A DNA stretch of 64,000 nt from Streptomyces sp. NRRL F-5123 (lineage in GTDB: Bacteria > Actinomycetota > Actinomycetes > Streptomycetales > Streptomycetaceae): assembly GCF_000721495.1 (NCBI RefSeq), contig NZ_JOHY01000027.1, forward strand, positions 18,677 through 82,676, written 5' to 3'. The notes beneath the pieces were generated by a model. The model did not search any database. It was not told the DNA's origin and saw nothing but the letters and a program-made list of their open reading frames with translations. Below are positions 7,557 through 15,914 of the stretch, one piece after another. Position 1 is the stretch's first letter. Each line of letters opens with the position of its first letter. Made by a program: the position numbers and the translations under genes.

Positions 7557-10500
7557 TCAAGCACCCCCCAGTGACGCCGAGTCGGCCAGGTGGGCGCGGA
7601 TGGAGGCGGGGGTGGTCTCCCCGTCGGTCCGGTCGACACCGAGGCGGTCGAGGATCTCCAGGGCGCGTTGCCAGTGCGTACGGGCCTGGTCGTACTGGTG
7701 CAGGGCCGCGTGGGCGTGGGCGAGGCCGTCGTGGGCGCGGGCCCGGTCCTCCGGGTGGTCCAGTTCGGTGGCCAGTGCGAGAGCCCGCTCGTGGTGGGTG
7801 AGGGCGACGTCCGGGTGGCCGGTGGCGTGCTGCAGCCGGCCCTGGCCCTGCCACGCTTCGAACTGCCAGTTGAGGACGCCGCTTTCGTGGGCGATGTCCT
7901 GCAGCCTCCGGTACATGTCGGCGGCCCGGCCGTACCGGCCCTGCGCGAGATGGACGTGGCCCAGGCCGGCCAGCGCGTTCGACTCGCCGGTGACGGACCC
8001 GGTGGCGTAGGCGAGTGGCAGGGCCTCCTCGTAGCACTCGGTGGCGCGGTCGTACCGGCCCAGCGCAAGATGGACGTGGCCCAGGCCGGCCAGCGCGTTC
8101 GACTCGCCGGTGACGTACCCGGTGGCGCGGGCGAGTGGCAGGGCCTCCTCGTAGCACTCGGTGGCCCGGTCGTACCGGCCCAGCAGGCGGCAGATGTGGC
8201 CGAGTCCTGCCAGGGCGTCCAGTTCGGCTGTGCGGTTGCCGGTGGCGCGGGCGAGTCGCAGGGCCTGCTCGTAGTGGTCCGTGGCCCGGTCGAACCGGCC
8301 CTGCGCGAGGTGGAGGAGGCCGAGGCCGACCAGCGCGTACGACTCGCTGATCCGGTTGCCGGTGGCGCGGGCCAGCCGCAGGGCCTGCTGGTGGCAGTCG
8401 GTGGCCCGGTCGTACCGGCCCAGGAACCAGTAGACCTGGCCGAGACCCGCCAGGGCCCCCAGTTCGGCTGCGCGATGGCCGGTGGCGCGGGCGGTGGCCA
8501 ACGCCCGCTCGTGGAGCGTCTCGACGTCGTGGAACCGGCCGCGGGTGAACAGGTGCTGGGACACGGTGGTGGCCAGGTGCAGCAGGTACTCCGGCCTGTC
8601 GTGTTCGGCGTACCTCGCGGCGGCCAGCAGGGTGTGCCATTCGTCGTCCAGCCAGCGCAGCGCCGCCGCCTGGTCAGGCAGGGGCGGGCAGGGGGTGCGG
8701 GCGGCGGGGACCTGCGGGCGCTGTCCACGCTCGTGCGGGTGAGCGGCTTCCATGGCCACCGACGCGGTGTGCCGGAAATAGTCGAGCAGCCTGTCCATCG
8801 CCCTGCGCGCGTCGGCCTCGGTCTCGCCCTCGGTCGCGGTGCGGACCGCGTGCGCACGGGTCAGGTCGTGGAAACGGTAACGGCCCGGGACGGGCTCCTG
8901 CAGCAGGTGCGCCTCCAGCAGCTGTTCCAGCATCCGGCCCGTCTCCTGCTCGCCGGCGTCCAGCAGCGCGGCCGCCGCGTACCGGTCGAAGTCCGCGCCG
9001 AGGTGCAGGCCCAGCCGCCGGTAGGTGCGCTGCAGGTCGGCGCTGAGGTCCTGGTAGGACAGGTCGAGGGTGGCGGTGACGCTCCGCTGCCCGGCCGTCA
9101 GCTCGACGAGCCGGTGCTGCCGGTCGCGAAGCCGCCCCACCAGGTGCTCCAGCTCCCAGGTGGGGTGTGACCGCAGCCGGGCGGCGGCGATCCAGATCGC
9201 CAGCGGCAGGCGGCCGCACAGCTCGGCCAGTTCGTCGACCAGGCCCGGTCGCTGGCCGGTCAGCCGGTGCTCACCGGCGGCCTGGCGCAGCAGCGCGACG
9301 GCGTCGGAGGGCGGCAGGACGTCCAGCGACAGGGTCTGGGCGTGGTCGAGACCGGACAGCCGGCGCCGGCTGGTGATCAGTACGAGGCAGCCGGACGCGC
9401 CGGGCAGCAGCGGCGTCACCTGGGCCTCGGTGGCGGCGTTGTCCAGCACGATCAGTACGCTCTGGTCGGCCAGCAGGCTGCGGTACAGCCCGGCGCGCTG
9501 GTCGACGTCGGCCGGGATCCGCTCGCCCGGAACCCCGAGCGAGCGGAGCACCCGGCCCAGCGCCTCGCCCGGCTCGACCGGCGCGACCCCGTCGGTGTAC
9601 CCGTGCAGGTCGATGAACAACTGCCCGTCCGGATACCGGTGGGCCATCCGGTGCGCCGCCTGCACGGCCAGCGCGGTCTTGCCCACGCCTGCCATGCCGT
9701 CGATAGCGGTGATGACCACAGCGGACGCGTCGTGCAGGCTGCCCAGGTCGGCCAGTTCCCCCACCCGGCCGGTGAGCAGCCTCGGAGGCGCGGGCAGTTG
9801 CCTCGGCGCGGGGTACGACGGGCCGGGCGGTTCCGGCGCCGCCCGGCCGCGGGCCGGGCGGGCGCCGGCGGCGGTGATCTCCTGCCGCAGCACCTTCCCG
9901 TGGGCCGCGGCCAGTTCGTCGCCGGGGTCGATGCCCAGGTCGTCGGCCAGCCGCCGCCGGATGCTGTCGTACGCCGCCAGGGCGTCGGCCTGCAGGCCTG
10001 CGCCGGCCAGCGCCAGGACCAGCCGGGCGTGCAACGGTTCGTGCAGCGGGTGGGCGGCGGCCAGCACCCGCAGCCCGGGCAGCGCCCGCCCGTACCCGCC
10101 CGACAGCGCGGCGAGGTCGGCGTACCGCAGCGCGGCCTCCACCTGCTCGTCCGCCAGCGCGGTCACCAGCGGGTGCGCGCTCATCTCGGGCACGTCGGCC
10201 AGCGGAAAGCCCCGCCACAGCCCCAACGCCTTCTCCAGGAGCGCCAAGGCGTCCTGCGGGTCGGCCCGGCGCGCCGCACGGACCAGCTCGCGGAACTCCG
10301 TCACATCCAGCTGCTGCTCGGAGAGCACCAACCGGTAGCCGCCGGGGCCGAGCCTCAGCACGCTGTCGGCCGTCCGCCCCGGCCTGGCCGGATCGAGGGA
10401 CGGGCGCAACCGCGACACATAGGTCTGGAGGAGCTGGTGGGTGTCGGCCGGCTGCGGGTGGCCTCCCCACAGCAGGTCGACGAGTTCGTGCACCGGCACA

Positions 10501-10895
10501 GTGGCGTTGGCGCTCAACGCCAACCGGGCCAGGACCAGGCGCCGCCCGCCGCGCCCCAGCGCGACCTCGGCCGGTCCGCGACGCAGCGTCAGCGGTCCGA
10601 GCAGGCCGACCCTGACCGTGCCCTGCTGCTCGGCGGCCGCCGCGTGCTCCCCCGCCGGTTCCTCCACGACGGCGGCATGACGCAGCGCGGCCGCCTCGTG
10701 CCCGTCGAGCCCGAGCGCCGTGGCCAACGCCCGCACCGAGGGCAGCTGGGGCTGCCGGGTGCGGCCCTGCTCCAGGTCGCGCACCGTGGTCACGCCGAGT
10801 CCAGCCCTCTCGGCCAGCTCCCGCTGGCTGAGCCCGACCCGCCGCCGGTACCCGCGCAACCGCGCGCCGAAGGACACCGGCCGTCCGTCCGCCAT
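7557..10895 (-). CDS. AfsR/SARP-type regulator with N-terminal XRE domain
   Basis: A 1112-residue multidomain regulator. In order: an XRE helix-turn-helix (about 9-62, GLSQRELAERAGLGVTTVRD); a winged-helix SARP domain (about 93-170, VRVGLLGPLTLRRG); a bacterial transcriptional activation domain (about 177-325); an NB-ARC ATPase with Walker A GMAGVGKTALA (about 398-408) and Walker B VLIVLDNAA; a C-terminal TPR array (about 760-1090). AfsR-like proteins activate antibiotic or developmental genes; the TPR end usually senses a partner or peptide and the ATPase acts as a switch. The extra XRE domain gives two predicted DNA-binding modules. A possible 24-residue peptide gene lies divergently behind 25-bp repeats (11019-11191). 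Confidence 0.9.
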   Translation of the reverse strand: MADGRPVSFGARLRGYRRRVGLSQRELAERAGLGVTTVRDLEQGRTRQPQLPSVRALATALGLDGHEAAALRHAAVVEEPAGEHAAAAEQQGTVRVGLLGPLTLRRGPAEVALGRGGRRLVLARLALSANATVPVHELVDLLWGGHPQPADTHQLLQTYVSRLRPSLDPARPGRTADSVLRLGPGGYRLVLSEQQLDVTEFRELVRAARRADPQDALALLEKALGLWRGFPLADVPEMSAHPLVTALADEQVEAALRYADLAALSGGYGRALPGLRVLAAAHPLHEPLHARLVLALAGAGLQADALAAYDSIRRRLADDLGIDPGDELAAAHGKVLRQEITAAGARPARGRAAPEPPGPSYPAPRQLPAPPRLLTGRVGELADLGSLHDASAVVITAIDGMAGVGKTALAVQAAHRMAHRYPDGQLFIDLHGYTDGVAPVEPGEALGRVLRSLGVPGERIPADVDQRAGLYRSLLADQSVLIVLDNAATEAQVTPLLPGASGCLVLITSRRRLSGLDHAQTLSLDVLPPSDAVALLRQAAGEHRLTGQRPGLVDELAELCGRLPLAIWIAAARLRSHPTWELEHLVGRLRDRQHRLVELTAGQRSVTATLDLSYQDLSADLQRTYRRLGLHLGADFDRYAAAALLDAGEQETGRMLEQLLEAHLLQEPVPGRYRFHDLTRAHAVRTATEGETEADARRAMDRLLDYFRHTASVAMEAAHPHERGQRPQVPAARTPCPPLPDQAAALRWLDDEWHTLLAAARYAEHDRPEYLLHLATTVSQHLFTRGRFHDVETLHERALATARATGHRAAELGALAGLGQVYWFLGRYDRATDCHQQALRLARATGNRISESYALVGLGLLHLAQGRFDRATDHYEQALRLARATGNRTAELDALAGLGHICRLLGRYDRATECYEEALPLARATGYVTGESNALAGLGHVHLALGRYDRATECYEEALPLAYATGSVTGESNALAGLGHVHLAQGRYGRAADMYRRLQDIAHESGVLNWQFEAWQGQGRLQHATGHPDVALTHHERALALATELDHPEDRARAHDGLAHAHAALHQYDQARTHWQRALEILDRLGVDRTDGETTPASIRAHLADSASLGGA
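7921..8160 (-). repeat. Two near-identical 120-bp TPR-coding units in the SARP gene
   Basis: Units 7921-8040 and 8041-8160 differ at only a handful of positions and each encodes one 40-residue TPR-like unit (SNALAGLGHVHLALGRYDRA type). Adjacent units 8161-8460 are clearly more divergent. This points to recent tandem duplication or gene conversion in the sensor domain. Assembly collapse or expansion here is also possible. Confidence 0.8.
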
Positions 10896-11018
10896 CGCCC
10901 CTCCCCCACGTCGTCGGCAACCGGCAGATCAGGGTACCGGCCTGCTACCGGCAGCGGCCCGTCAGCCGAAGGACAGCAGCTCACCGCAGACTTGCGGTGA
11001 TCGCCGCGCGAGCCGACC

Positions 11019-11093
11019 CCACCGGACCGGACACGAGCCGGTCCCACCGGACCGAACCTGAACCGGTCCCACCGGACCGGACACGAACCGGTC
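11019..11093. repeat. Three tandem 25-bp repeats, each with an ACCGG-N12-CCGGT palindrome
   Basis: Units start at 11019, 11044 and 11069. Units 1 and 3 differ at one base; unit 2 differs at a few more. Each has ACCGG and CCGGT arms. They lie between the divergent SARP start (10895) and the small ORF at 11117. SARP proteins are known to bind direct repeats, so this is a reasonable candidate operator for the neighbouring regulator. Confidence 0.7.
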
Positions 11094-11116
11094 CTCGAGG
11101 AGGCAGGGCAACACAC

Positions 11117-11191
11117 ATGTCCGTGTCCGGAGCGAAGTCCTTGTGGCTTCGGCTGCCCCCTCGGCCGCCGTTCAACTGGTGGCCGGAGTGA
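11117..11191 (+). CDS. Candidate 24-residue peptide gene
   Basis: An ATG at 11117 opens a 24-codon frame starting MSVSGAKSLW and ending PPFNWWPE. GAGGAGG lies 13 bases upstream (11097-11103), a long spacing, and AGGG lies 8 bases upstream. The stop is followed 17 bp later by a perfect 13-bp hairpin (11209-11241). Promoter-side repeats, SD, ORF and hairpin together look like a very small transcription unit. The peptide is basic, Pro-rich, with three Trp and no transmembrane helix. No family was recognised. It may be a signalling or precursor peptide; it could also be chance. Confidence 0.4.
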   Translation: MSVSGAKSLWLRLPPRPPFNWWPE

Positions 11192-11208
11192 GCCAGCCGT
11201 CCAAGACG

Positions 11209-11241
11209 CGCTGGAAGGCGCGGAGGGGGCGCCTTCCAGCG
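11209..11241. terminator. Perfect 13-bp hairpin terminator
   Basis: Arms CGCTGGAAGGCGC and GCGCCTTCCAGCG flank a 7-base loop, followed by GTGTCCCTTT. It sits 17 bp after the small peptide stop and 137 bp beyond the sialidase-like gene stop on the other strand, so it could serve either. Confidence 0.7.
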
Positions 11242-11378
11242 TGTCCCTTTGCCGCTGCGGGTCCCGGCGGGCACCTGCGGGGACCGGCGCGCCGGTCGTC
11301 CGCGAACGTCGGACGCGAGCCGGATCCGCGTGACCGCCGGCCCCTCGAAGGCTCGCCCGCAGGCCCGTCGGGTCGCCG

Positions 11379-12608
11379 TCAGTCCAGCTGTACGACGCCT
11401 GCCTGGATCGGAGCCTCCTCGGCGTAGGGGGCGCCGGTCACGACGAAGACGAGGCCCGGTCGGTCCCACGGCCCCGGGCCGGCCAGCGGGATGGTGAACC
11501 GGCTGTATCCCCTGGGCATCGCCGAGGACACCCGCGTCCACTTGCCGGGGTCGCCGAGGGCCCGGTTGACGAAGAAGTCCGCGTCGCTGTTGGCGCTGAG
11601 GACGATGGTGCCCATGGGGCCGCCGGAGTCGGACCACGACACGGTGGGGGCAGCCGACGGGGCGTAGCCGTCCTGGTCGAGGAGTTCCTGCGCCGGGGCC
11701 GGGCCGAACGACTCCGGATCCCGGGCGAGCTTGTAGCGCACGGGGTAGTAGGTGTCCGAGACCCCGTACTCGTACGTCATGATCCACAGGCTCCGGTGCA
11801 CCTGCGCGACGGTGGTCATGCCCGGTCGCCGGCTGTACTCCTCGCCCACGGCGTCGTCGACGACCGGACCCCAGTGGCGCAGGTCCCTGCTGGTCTGGTG
11901 CGCCAGCTTCTGCCCGTAACTCGGGTCCCGCTGGTCGGAGTAGTAGCAGACGAGCCGGTCCTGGTGCAGCAGCAGGAACGGCTCCCACACGGGGGTGTTG
12001 CCGTTCTGCGGGTTGGGCGGGCCGCCCACCGCCACCGTGCTCAGGAACGTCCAGTGCAGGCCGCGGTCGACGCTCGCGTACAGCACGATCCGTGTGCTCG
12101 TGGAATCCAGCGAGTTGGCCGCACACAGCACCGCGCCCTTCGGGAGGCCGGCGAAGGCGCGCGGCAACTCGTACAGGAACGGCTGCAGCCAGATCCTTCC
12201 GGAGTCGCCGTCGGCGGGTACGTTGCTCCACGGACGCCAGGCACGGCCGCCGTCGTCGCTGCGGAAGATCTGGAACCCGCCCGGTGAGCTGAACTGCTGG
12301 AAGGTCGCCAGCAGGGTCTGCGATCCGCCCGGACCGCCCTCGCCGAGCCGCACGGCCCGCGCGTACGACGCGCCCGACGCCGGGTCGGAGACCGTGACCG
12401 GTCCGAACGTGCCCTCCCCCGGCGGCCTGCCGGGACCCGCCGGGGCCGCAACCGCCTGCGCCGTGCCTCCCAGGGACAGCGCCGCGACCGCGGCTCCGCC
12501 CGCCCCGAACAACGCCCTGCGTGTCAGGCGGCCCGCCTGCCCGGTTTCGCCATCCGCCTGCTGTCCACCAGTGGATGCGATCCACCGCGAATCTCGACCA
12601 TTTCGCAT
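11379..12608 (-). CDS. Secreted sialidase/BNR-repeat family protein
   Basis: A 409-residue protein with a twin-arginine signal (LTRRALFGAG, then a hydrophobic stretch and AQAVAAPA; mature part from about residue 55). The body resembles the six-bladed sialidase-superfamily fold: an Asp-box-like repeat FRSDDGGRAWRPW, a second SVDRGLHWTF, and SRDLRHWGP. The family covers exo-glycosidases acting on sialic acid or other sugars; catalytic residues could not be assigned. It is transcribed divergently from a ROK regulator, which probably controls it in response to a sugar. An alternative start further downstream, closer to the RR motif, is possible. Confidence 0.75.
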   Translation of the reverse strand: MRNGRDSRWIASTGGQQADGETGQAGRLTRRALFGAGGAAVAALSLGGTAQAVAAPAGPGRPPGEGTFGPVTVSDPASGASYARAVRLGEGGPGGSQTLLATFQQFSSPGGFQIFRSDDGGRAWRPWSNVPADGDSGRIWLQPFLYELPRAFAGLPKGAVLCAANSLDSTSTRIVLYASVDRGLHWTFLSTVAVGGPPNPQNGNTPVWEPFLLLHQDRLVCYYSDQRDPSYGQKLAHQTSRDLRHWGPVVDDAVGEEYSRRPGMTTVAQVHRSLWIMTYEYGVSDTYYPVRYKLARDPESFGPAPAQELLDQDGYAPSAAPTVSWSDSGGPMGTIVLSANSDADFFVNRALGDPGKWTRVSSAMPRGYSRFTIPLAGPGPWDRPGLVFVVTGAPYAEEAPIQAGVVQLD

Positions 12609-12703
12609 GGTTCACCTTCGCTCTCGTCAGATCGGCGGGCGGGACGTTACGCGCAACTTTGATGTCGAGTCAACGGTCCTGCACTCCGCGCGTGCTTCTT
12701 CGG

Positions 12704-12714
12704 TCGAAATTTGA
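12704..12714. promoter_or_regulatory. AT-rich TCGAAATTTGA near-palindrome, possible ROK operator
   Basis: It lies in the 241-bp divergent region between the sialidase-like gene (start 12608) and the ROK gene (start 12850). ROK/XylR-type repressors often bind AT-rich palindromes of this kind. The island is conspicuous because neighbouring DNA is GC-rich. Confidence 0.35.
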
Positions 12715-12849
12715 AACAAGAGGCATGCACGGAAGCGTCAGATTCCTTGGTTGCGCCGATCTTTGCCGTGTTGCCGGTGCCGCGGCGCCCCCTGGCGGTG
12801 AACCACCGCAGGCGCTCCCGACCGGTACGCGCTGAACTACCCTGCTCCC

Positions 12850-14067
12850 GTGAACCAGCCAGTAGCCGTGCCGCCTCCACCGTCGTCGCTCGGCGTACGC
12901 GACCTCAACCGGCTGCGGGTGATCGAGTCGATCTACCTCCACCCCGGCTGCAGCCGGACCGACATCGCCAGACGCACCGGGTTGTCGCGCGGCACCGTGT
13001 CGAGCGTGGCCGAGGAGCTCGACCGCGCCGAACTGCTCCGCGAGCACGAAGCTCCCGAGGAGGAGCAGCGCAACCGCGGCACCGGGCGACGGCCGACGCT
13101 CCTGTCACTTGTGCCGGGCGCGGCGTTCGCGATCGGCATCGACATCGGCCGCGAGCACGTCCGCGTGATCATCTGCGACCTCGCAGGCGAGCCGGTCGCC
13201 GAACACTGGTCCCCCGCACGGGTCGACGAGGCGCCGTCGGCGACGCTCGACCTCGCACACGACCTGGTGCGGCGGGCGCTGCGGGACGCGGCGGTCACGC
13301 CGGACCGGGTGCTCGGCGCCGGCATCGGACTGGCCGCGCCGATCGACCCGGTGACCGACGAGGTCAGGGCGGACGGCATCCTTCCGGGCTGGCAGGGAGT
13401 CCTCCCGGCGACCGAGATGCGCAAACGGCTCGGCGTTCCGGTCCAGCTGGCCAACGACGCCGATGTCGGAGCCCTCGGCGAGAACGCCTTCGGCGCAGGC
13501 CAGGGCATCAACGACATGATCTACGTCCGGCTCTCCGCCGGTGTCGGCGCGGGGCTCATCCTCGCCGGCCGGCCCTACCGCGGCGCCCGCGGCACCGCCG
13601 GGGAGATCGGCCACGTCTGCGTCCGGCCCGACGGCGTGATCTGCCCGTGCGGCAACCGGGGCTGCCTGGAGACCGTCGCGAGTCCCGTCGCGGTGGCGCG
13701 CCAGCTCGAACACGTCATCGACCGGCCGGCCGCCGACCGCCTGCCCACCCTGCTCGCGGCCGGCGACCGGCGGGTACTCCGGGCCGTCGCCGACGCCGGC
13801 GAGGCCGTCGGCTTCGCCCTGTCGGCGGTCGTGAACGTCCTCAACCCCGAACTCGTGGTCGTCGGCGGTGAACTGGCCACGGCGGGCGAGGTGCTGCTGG
13901 AACCGATCCGCGCCACCATCCACCGCCACAGCCTGACCGGCGCCGCCGCCACAGCGAAGGTCATGACCGGAGTCCTCGGCGACCGCGCGGAAGTCCTCGG
14001 CGCCGCGGCACTTGTCCTGGCCCGCTCCCCCGCGGCGCTCGCCGCACGCGTGCGCACCCCCTCGTAG
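12850..14067 (+). CDS. ROK-family transcriptional regulator
   Basis: A 405-residue protein: N-terminal winged helix (about 20-85, RTDIARRTGLSRGTVSSVAE), then a sugar-kinase-like ROK fold starting GIDIGREHVRVIICD (about 96). It has the nucleotide/sugar loop LANDADVGALGE and the zinc-binding signature CPCGNRGCLETVAS. The DxGxT phosphate loop is altered (DIGRE), as expected for a repressor that has lost kinase activity. The start is GTG at 12850. It probably senses a sugar released by the divergent sialidase-like enzyme and represses it; the ligand is unknown. Confidence 0.9.
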   Translation: MNQPVAVPPPPSSLGVRDLNRLRVIESIYLHPGCSRTDIARRTGLSRGTVSSVAEELDRAELLREHEAPEEEQRNRGTGRRPTLLSLVPGAAFAIGIDIGREHVRVIICDLAGEPVAEHWSPARVDEAPSATLDLAHDLVRRALRDAAVTPDRVLGAGIGLAAPIDPVTDEVRADGILPGWQGVLPATEMRKRLGVPVQLANDADVGALGENAFGAGQGINDMIYVRLSAGVGAGLILAGRPYRGARGTAGEIGHVCVRPDGVICPCGNRGCLETVASPVAVARQLEHVIDRPAADRLPTLLAAGDRRVLRAVADAGEAVGFALSAVVNVLNPELVVVGGELATAGEVLLEPIRATIHRHSLTGAAATAKVMTGVLGDRAEVLGAAALVLARSPAALAARVRTPS

Positions 14068-14117
14068 CCGGTGCGCCCGCACCGCGCGGGCAGCCCGGCA
14101 GCAGGGCAGGGCGCCGG

Positions 14118-14717
14118 CTACCCGCGGAAAGCGGCGCCGCCGACGGGGCCGGTGGCGGCCCAGGCCGCCTCGATCATCGGGAAGATCTCGTCCAGCGCGG
14201 CGTCCGGGCTGTGCGCCTCGCGCGCCAGCGAATAGGCGTCGATCACGAACCTCGCGATGGTCCGGCTCGCCGTCGCACTCCGCGACAGGTCGCGATCGGC
14301 GGCGATGGCCGACGCCAGCGACTGCGCGTGGCGCAGCCTCATCGACTCCTCGTACGCGCGCAGCGCGGGAGTCGCGTCGACCATCCGCCAGACCGGTGCG
14401 GCGCTGTCCGCCGTGCAGTGGCGGACGAGTTCCCGGACCTCGCGGCGCAGCGCGGGGATGAGCGGTTCGCCGGGAGCCCGGTCGGTGACCGCCCGCGTGA
14501 GGCGCTGCTCGAAGTCGTCGTCCCGCTCGAAGACCAGCGCCTCCTTGGAGGCGAAGTGGGAGAAGAGCGTGGTGACGGCCACGTCGGCCTCCGCGGCCAC
14601 CTCACGGATCCCCACCGCGTCGTACCCGCGCTCCAGGAAGAGCCGCAGAGCGGCGACGGCGATCTTCTCGCGGGTCGCGGCCTTCTTGCGCTCGCGGCGG
14701 GTGGGCGGCACGGTCAT
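14118..14717 (-). CDS. TetR-family regulator divergent from a quinone oxidoreductase
   Basis: A 199-residue protein with a TetR helix-turn-helix (about 13-60; GIREVAAEADVAVTTLFSHF, ASKEALVFE) and an all-helical ligand domain. It is separated by only 70 bp from the oxidoreductase gene at 14788 on the opposite strand. This is the usual arrangement for a repressor of a detoxifying enzyme. The shared intergenic stretch is AT-rich and carries an imperfect palindrome (14740-14775). Confidence 0.9.
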   Translation of the reverse strand: MTVPPTRRERKKAATREKIAVAALRLFLERGYDAVGIREVAAEADVAVTTLFSHFASKEALVFERDDDFEQRLTRAVTDRAPGEPLIPALRREVRELVRHCTADSAAPVWRMVDATPALRAYEESMRLRHAQSLASAIAADRDLSRSATASRTIARFVIDAYSLAREAHSPDAALDEIFPMIEAAWAATGPVGGAAFRG

Positions 14718-14739
14718 GCCCCGACCCTAGCAGGTAGGA

Positions 14740-14775
14740 AACCATAACAACTACAAAAAGCAAACGGTTAGTGTT
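14740..14775. promoter_or_regulatory. Divergent promoter/operator, AACCATAAC...GTTAGTGTT
   Basis: The arms AACCATAAC (14740-14748) and GTTAGTGTT (14767-14775) are imperfect reverse complements (7 of 9). They lie in the only AT-rich stretch between the TetR gene and the oxidoreductase. TAGTGT at 14769 could be a -10 element. It is the likely operator for the TetR protein. Confidence 0.45.
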
Positions 14776-14787
14776 AGGGTCCGGGGC

Positions 14788-15681
14788 ATGAAGAGAGTGA
14801 GCTTCGCCGAGTTCGGCGGTCCCGATGTCCTGCGCCTCACCGACGCCGAGGTGCCCGGCCCCGGCCCCGGCCGGATACGCATCGCGGTACGGGCGGCAGG
14901 CGTGAACCCCGTCGACTGGAGGCTGCGAGAGGGCCAGAAACTCGGCGCCCACCCCGTGGAGCTGCCCAGCGGGGTCGGGCAGGACGCCGCCGGGGTGGTG
15001 GACGAGCTCGGCGAGGGCGTGCGGGACGTCGAGGTCGGCGACCACGTCTTCGGCGAAGGCTCCAGCACCTACGCGGAGTTCGCGGTGCTGACGGCATGGG
15101 CCCGGATGCCCGGGAGCGTGACGTTCCAGGAGGCCGCCGGGTACCCCTCCGTGGTGGAGACCGCGCTACGCGTCATCCGCGAGGTGGGCGTGCGGCCCGG
15201 CCAGACGCTGCTGGTCAGCGGCGCCTCGGGAGGAGTCGGCTCGGCGGTGCTGCAGATCGCCCGCGACCGCGGCATCACGGTGATCGGCACGGCGGGCGAG
15301 GCGAACCAGGACTACCTGCGCGGCCTGGGCGCCCTCGCCACGACCTACGAGAAGGGCTGGCCCGAGCGGGTACGGCAGCTCGGCCGCGTCGACGCGGCCC
15401 TCGACCTGGCCGGATCGGGCGTGATCCGGGAACTCGTCGATCTGACGGGGGACCCTCGGAAGGTGGTCTCCATCGCCGATCTCGGCGCGCCGGAGTTCGG
15501 CGTCCGCTTCTCCGGCGTGGCCGGCAGCATGCCGGACGCCCTCGCCACCGCGGCCGACCTCATCTCTCGCGGAAAGCTGCGCATCCCGGTCGAGAAGGCC
15601 TACCCGCTCACCGAGGCGGCGAAGGCCCACGCCGACAGCCGGGCGGGCCACACGCGCGGACGCCGCGTCATCGTCATCTGA
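14788..15681 (+). CDS. NADPH:quinone oxidoreductase-like protein (MDR family)
   Basis: A 297-residue zinc-independent MDR enzyme: GroES-like half (about 1-115, VNPVDWRLREGQKL, PSGVGQDAAGVV) and Rossmann half with SGASGGVGSAVLQIAR (about 145-160). The C-terminal AHADSRAGHTRGRRVIV is the standard ending of these NADPH-dependent quinone/enone reductases. It is divergent from a TetR regulator and so probably induced by a reactive carbonyl or quinone. Substrate unknown. Confidence 0.88.
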   Translation: MKRVSFAEFGGPDVLRLTDAEVPGPGPGRIRIAVRAAGVNPVDWRLREGQKLGAHPVELPSGVGQDAAGVVDELGEGVRDVEVGDHVFGEGSSTYAEFAVLTAWARMPGSVTFQEAAGYPSVVETALRVIREVGVRPGQTLLVSGASGGVGSAVLQIARDRGITVIGTAGEANQDYLRGLGALATTYEKGWPERVRQLGRVDAALDLAGSGVIRELVDLTGDPRKVVSIADLGAPEFGVRFSGVAGSMPDALATAADLISRGKLRIPVEKAYPLTEAAKAHADSRAGHTRGRRVIVI

Positions 15682-15694
15682 CGCCGGAGGGGCG

Positions 15695-15762
15695 CCCGGA
15701 GACGGATCCGCCGGAGCGGCTCCCGGGGCCCGGAGACGGAGCCGCCGGAGCGGCTCCCGGGG
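15695..15762. terminator. Tandem duplicated 34-bp terminator hairpin
   Basis: Two 34-bp direct repeats (15695-15728, 15729-15762) differ at one base. In the second copy, GGAGCCGC and GCGGCTCC form a perfect 8-bp stem with a CGGA loop; the first copy carries the mismatch in its stem. They begin 14 bp after the oxidoreductase stop. Duplicated hairpins after a stop suggest a strong intrinsic terminator without a T-tract, common in actinomycetes. Confidence 0.65.
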
Positions 15763-15850
15763 TGCGGGGGCATCGGCAACCCTCCCCACACCTGCGCACA
15801 GCGCCCGGCCGGGGCGGCTGCCGCCGTACCCGCCCCTCCGCCGCACGCGC

Positions 15851-15914
15851 AGCCCGCGGCACCGGCTCGCCCTCCTCGTGCCGCGGGCTGTCTCCGGCGC
15901 CGTATGAGGCGCCG
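15851..15914 (-). terminator. Two hairpins after the CYTH-CHAD gene
   Basis: CGGCGCC-gtatga-GGCGCCG (15895-15914) abuts the stop codon of the CYTH-CHAD gene. A perfect 12-bp stem follows, AGCCCGCGGCAC / GTGCCGCGGGCT (15851-15889). Together they should end transcription of that minus-strand gene. Confidence 0.65.

Noticed and set aside
7921..8160. CRISPR-like or mobile direct repeat
   Set aside because: The 120-bp units are in-frame TPR-coding repeats of the SARP gene.
15695..15762. CRISPR repeats or an operator array
   Set aside because: Just two adjacent copies, each forming a hairpin immediately after a stop codon; best read as terminators.
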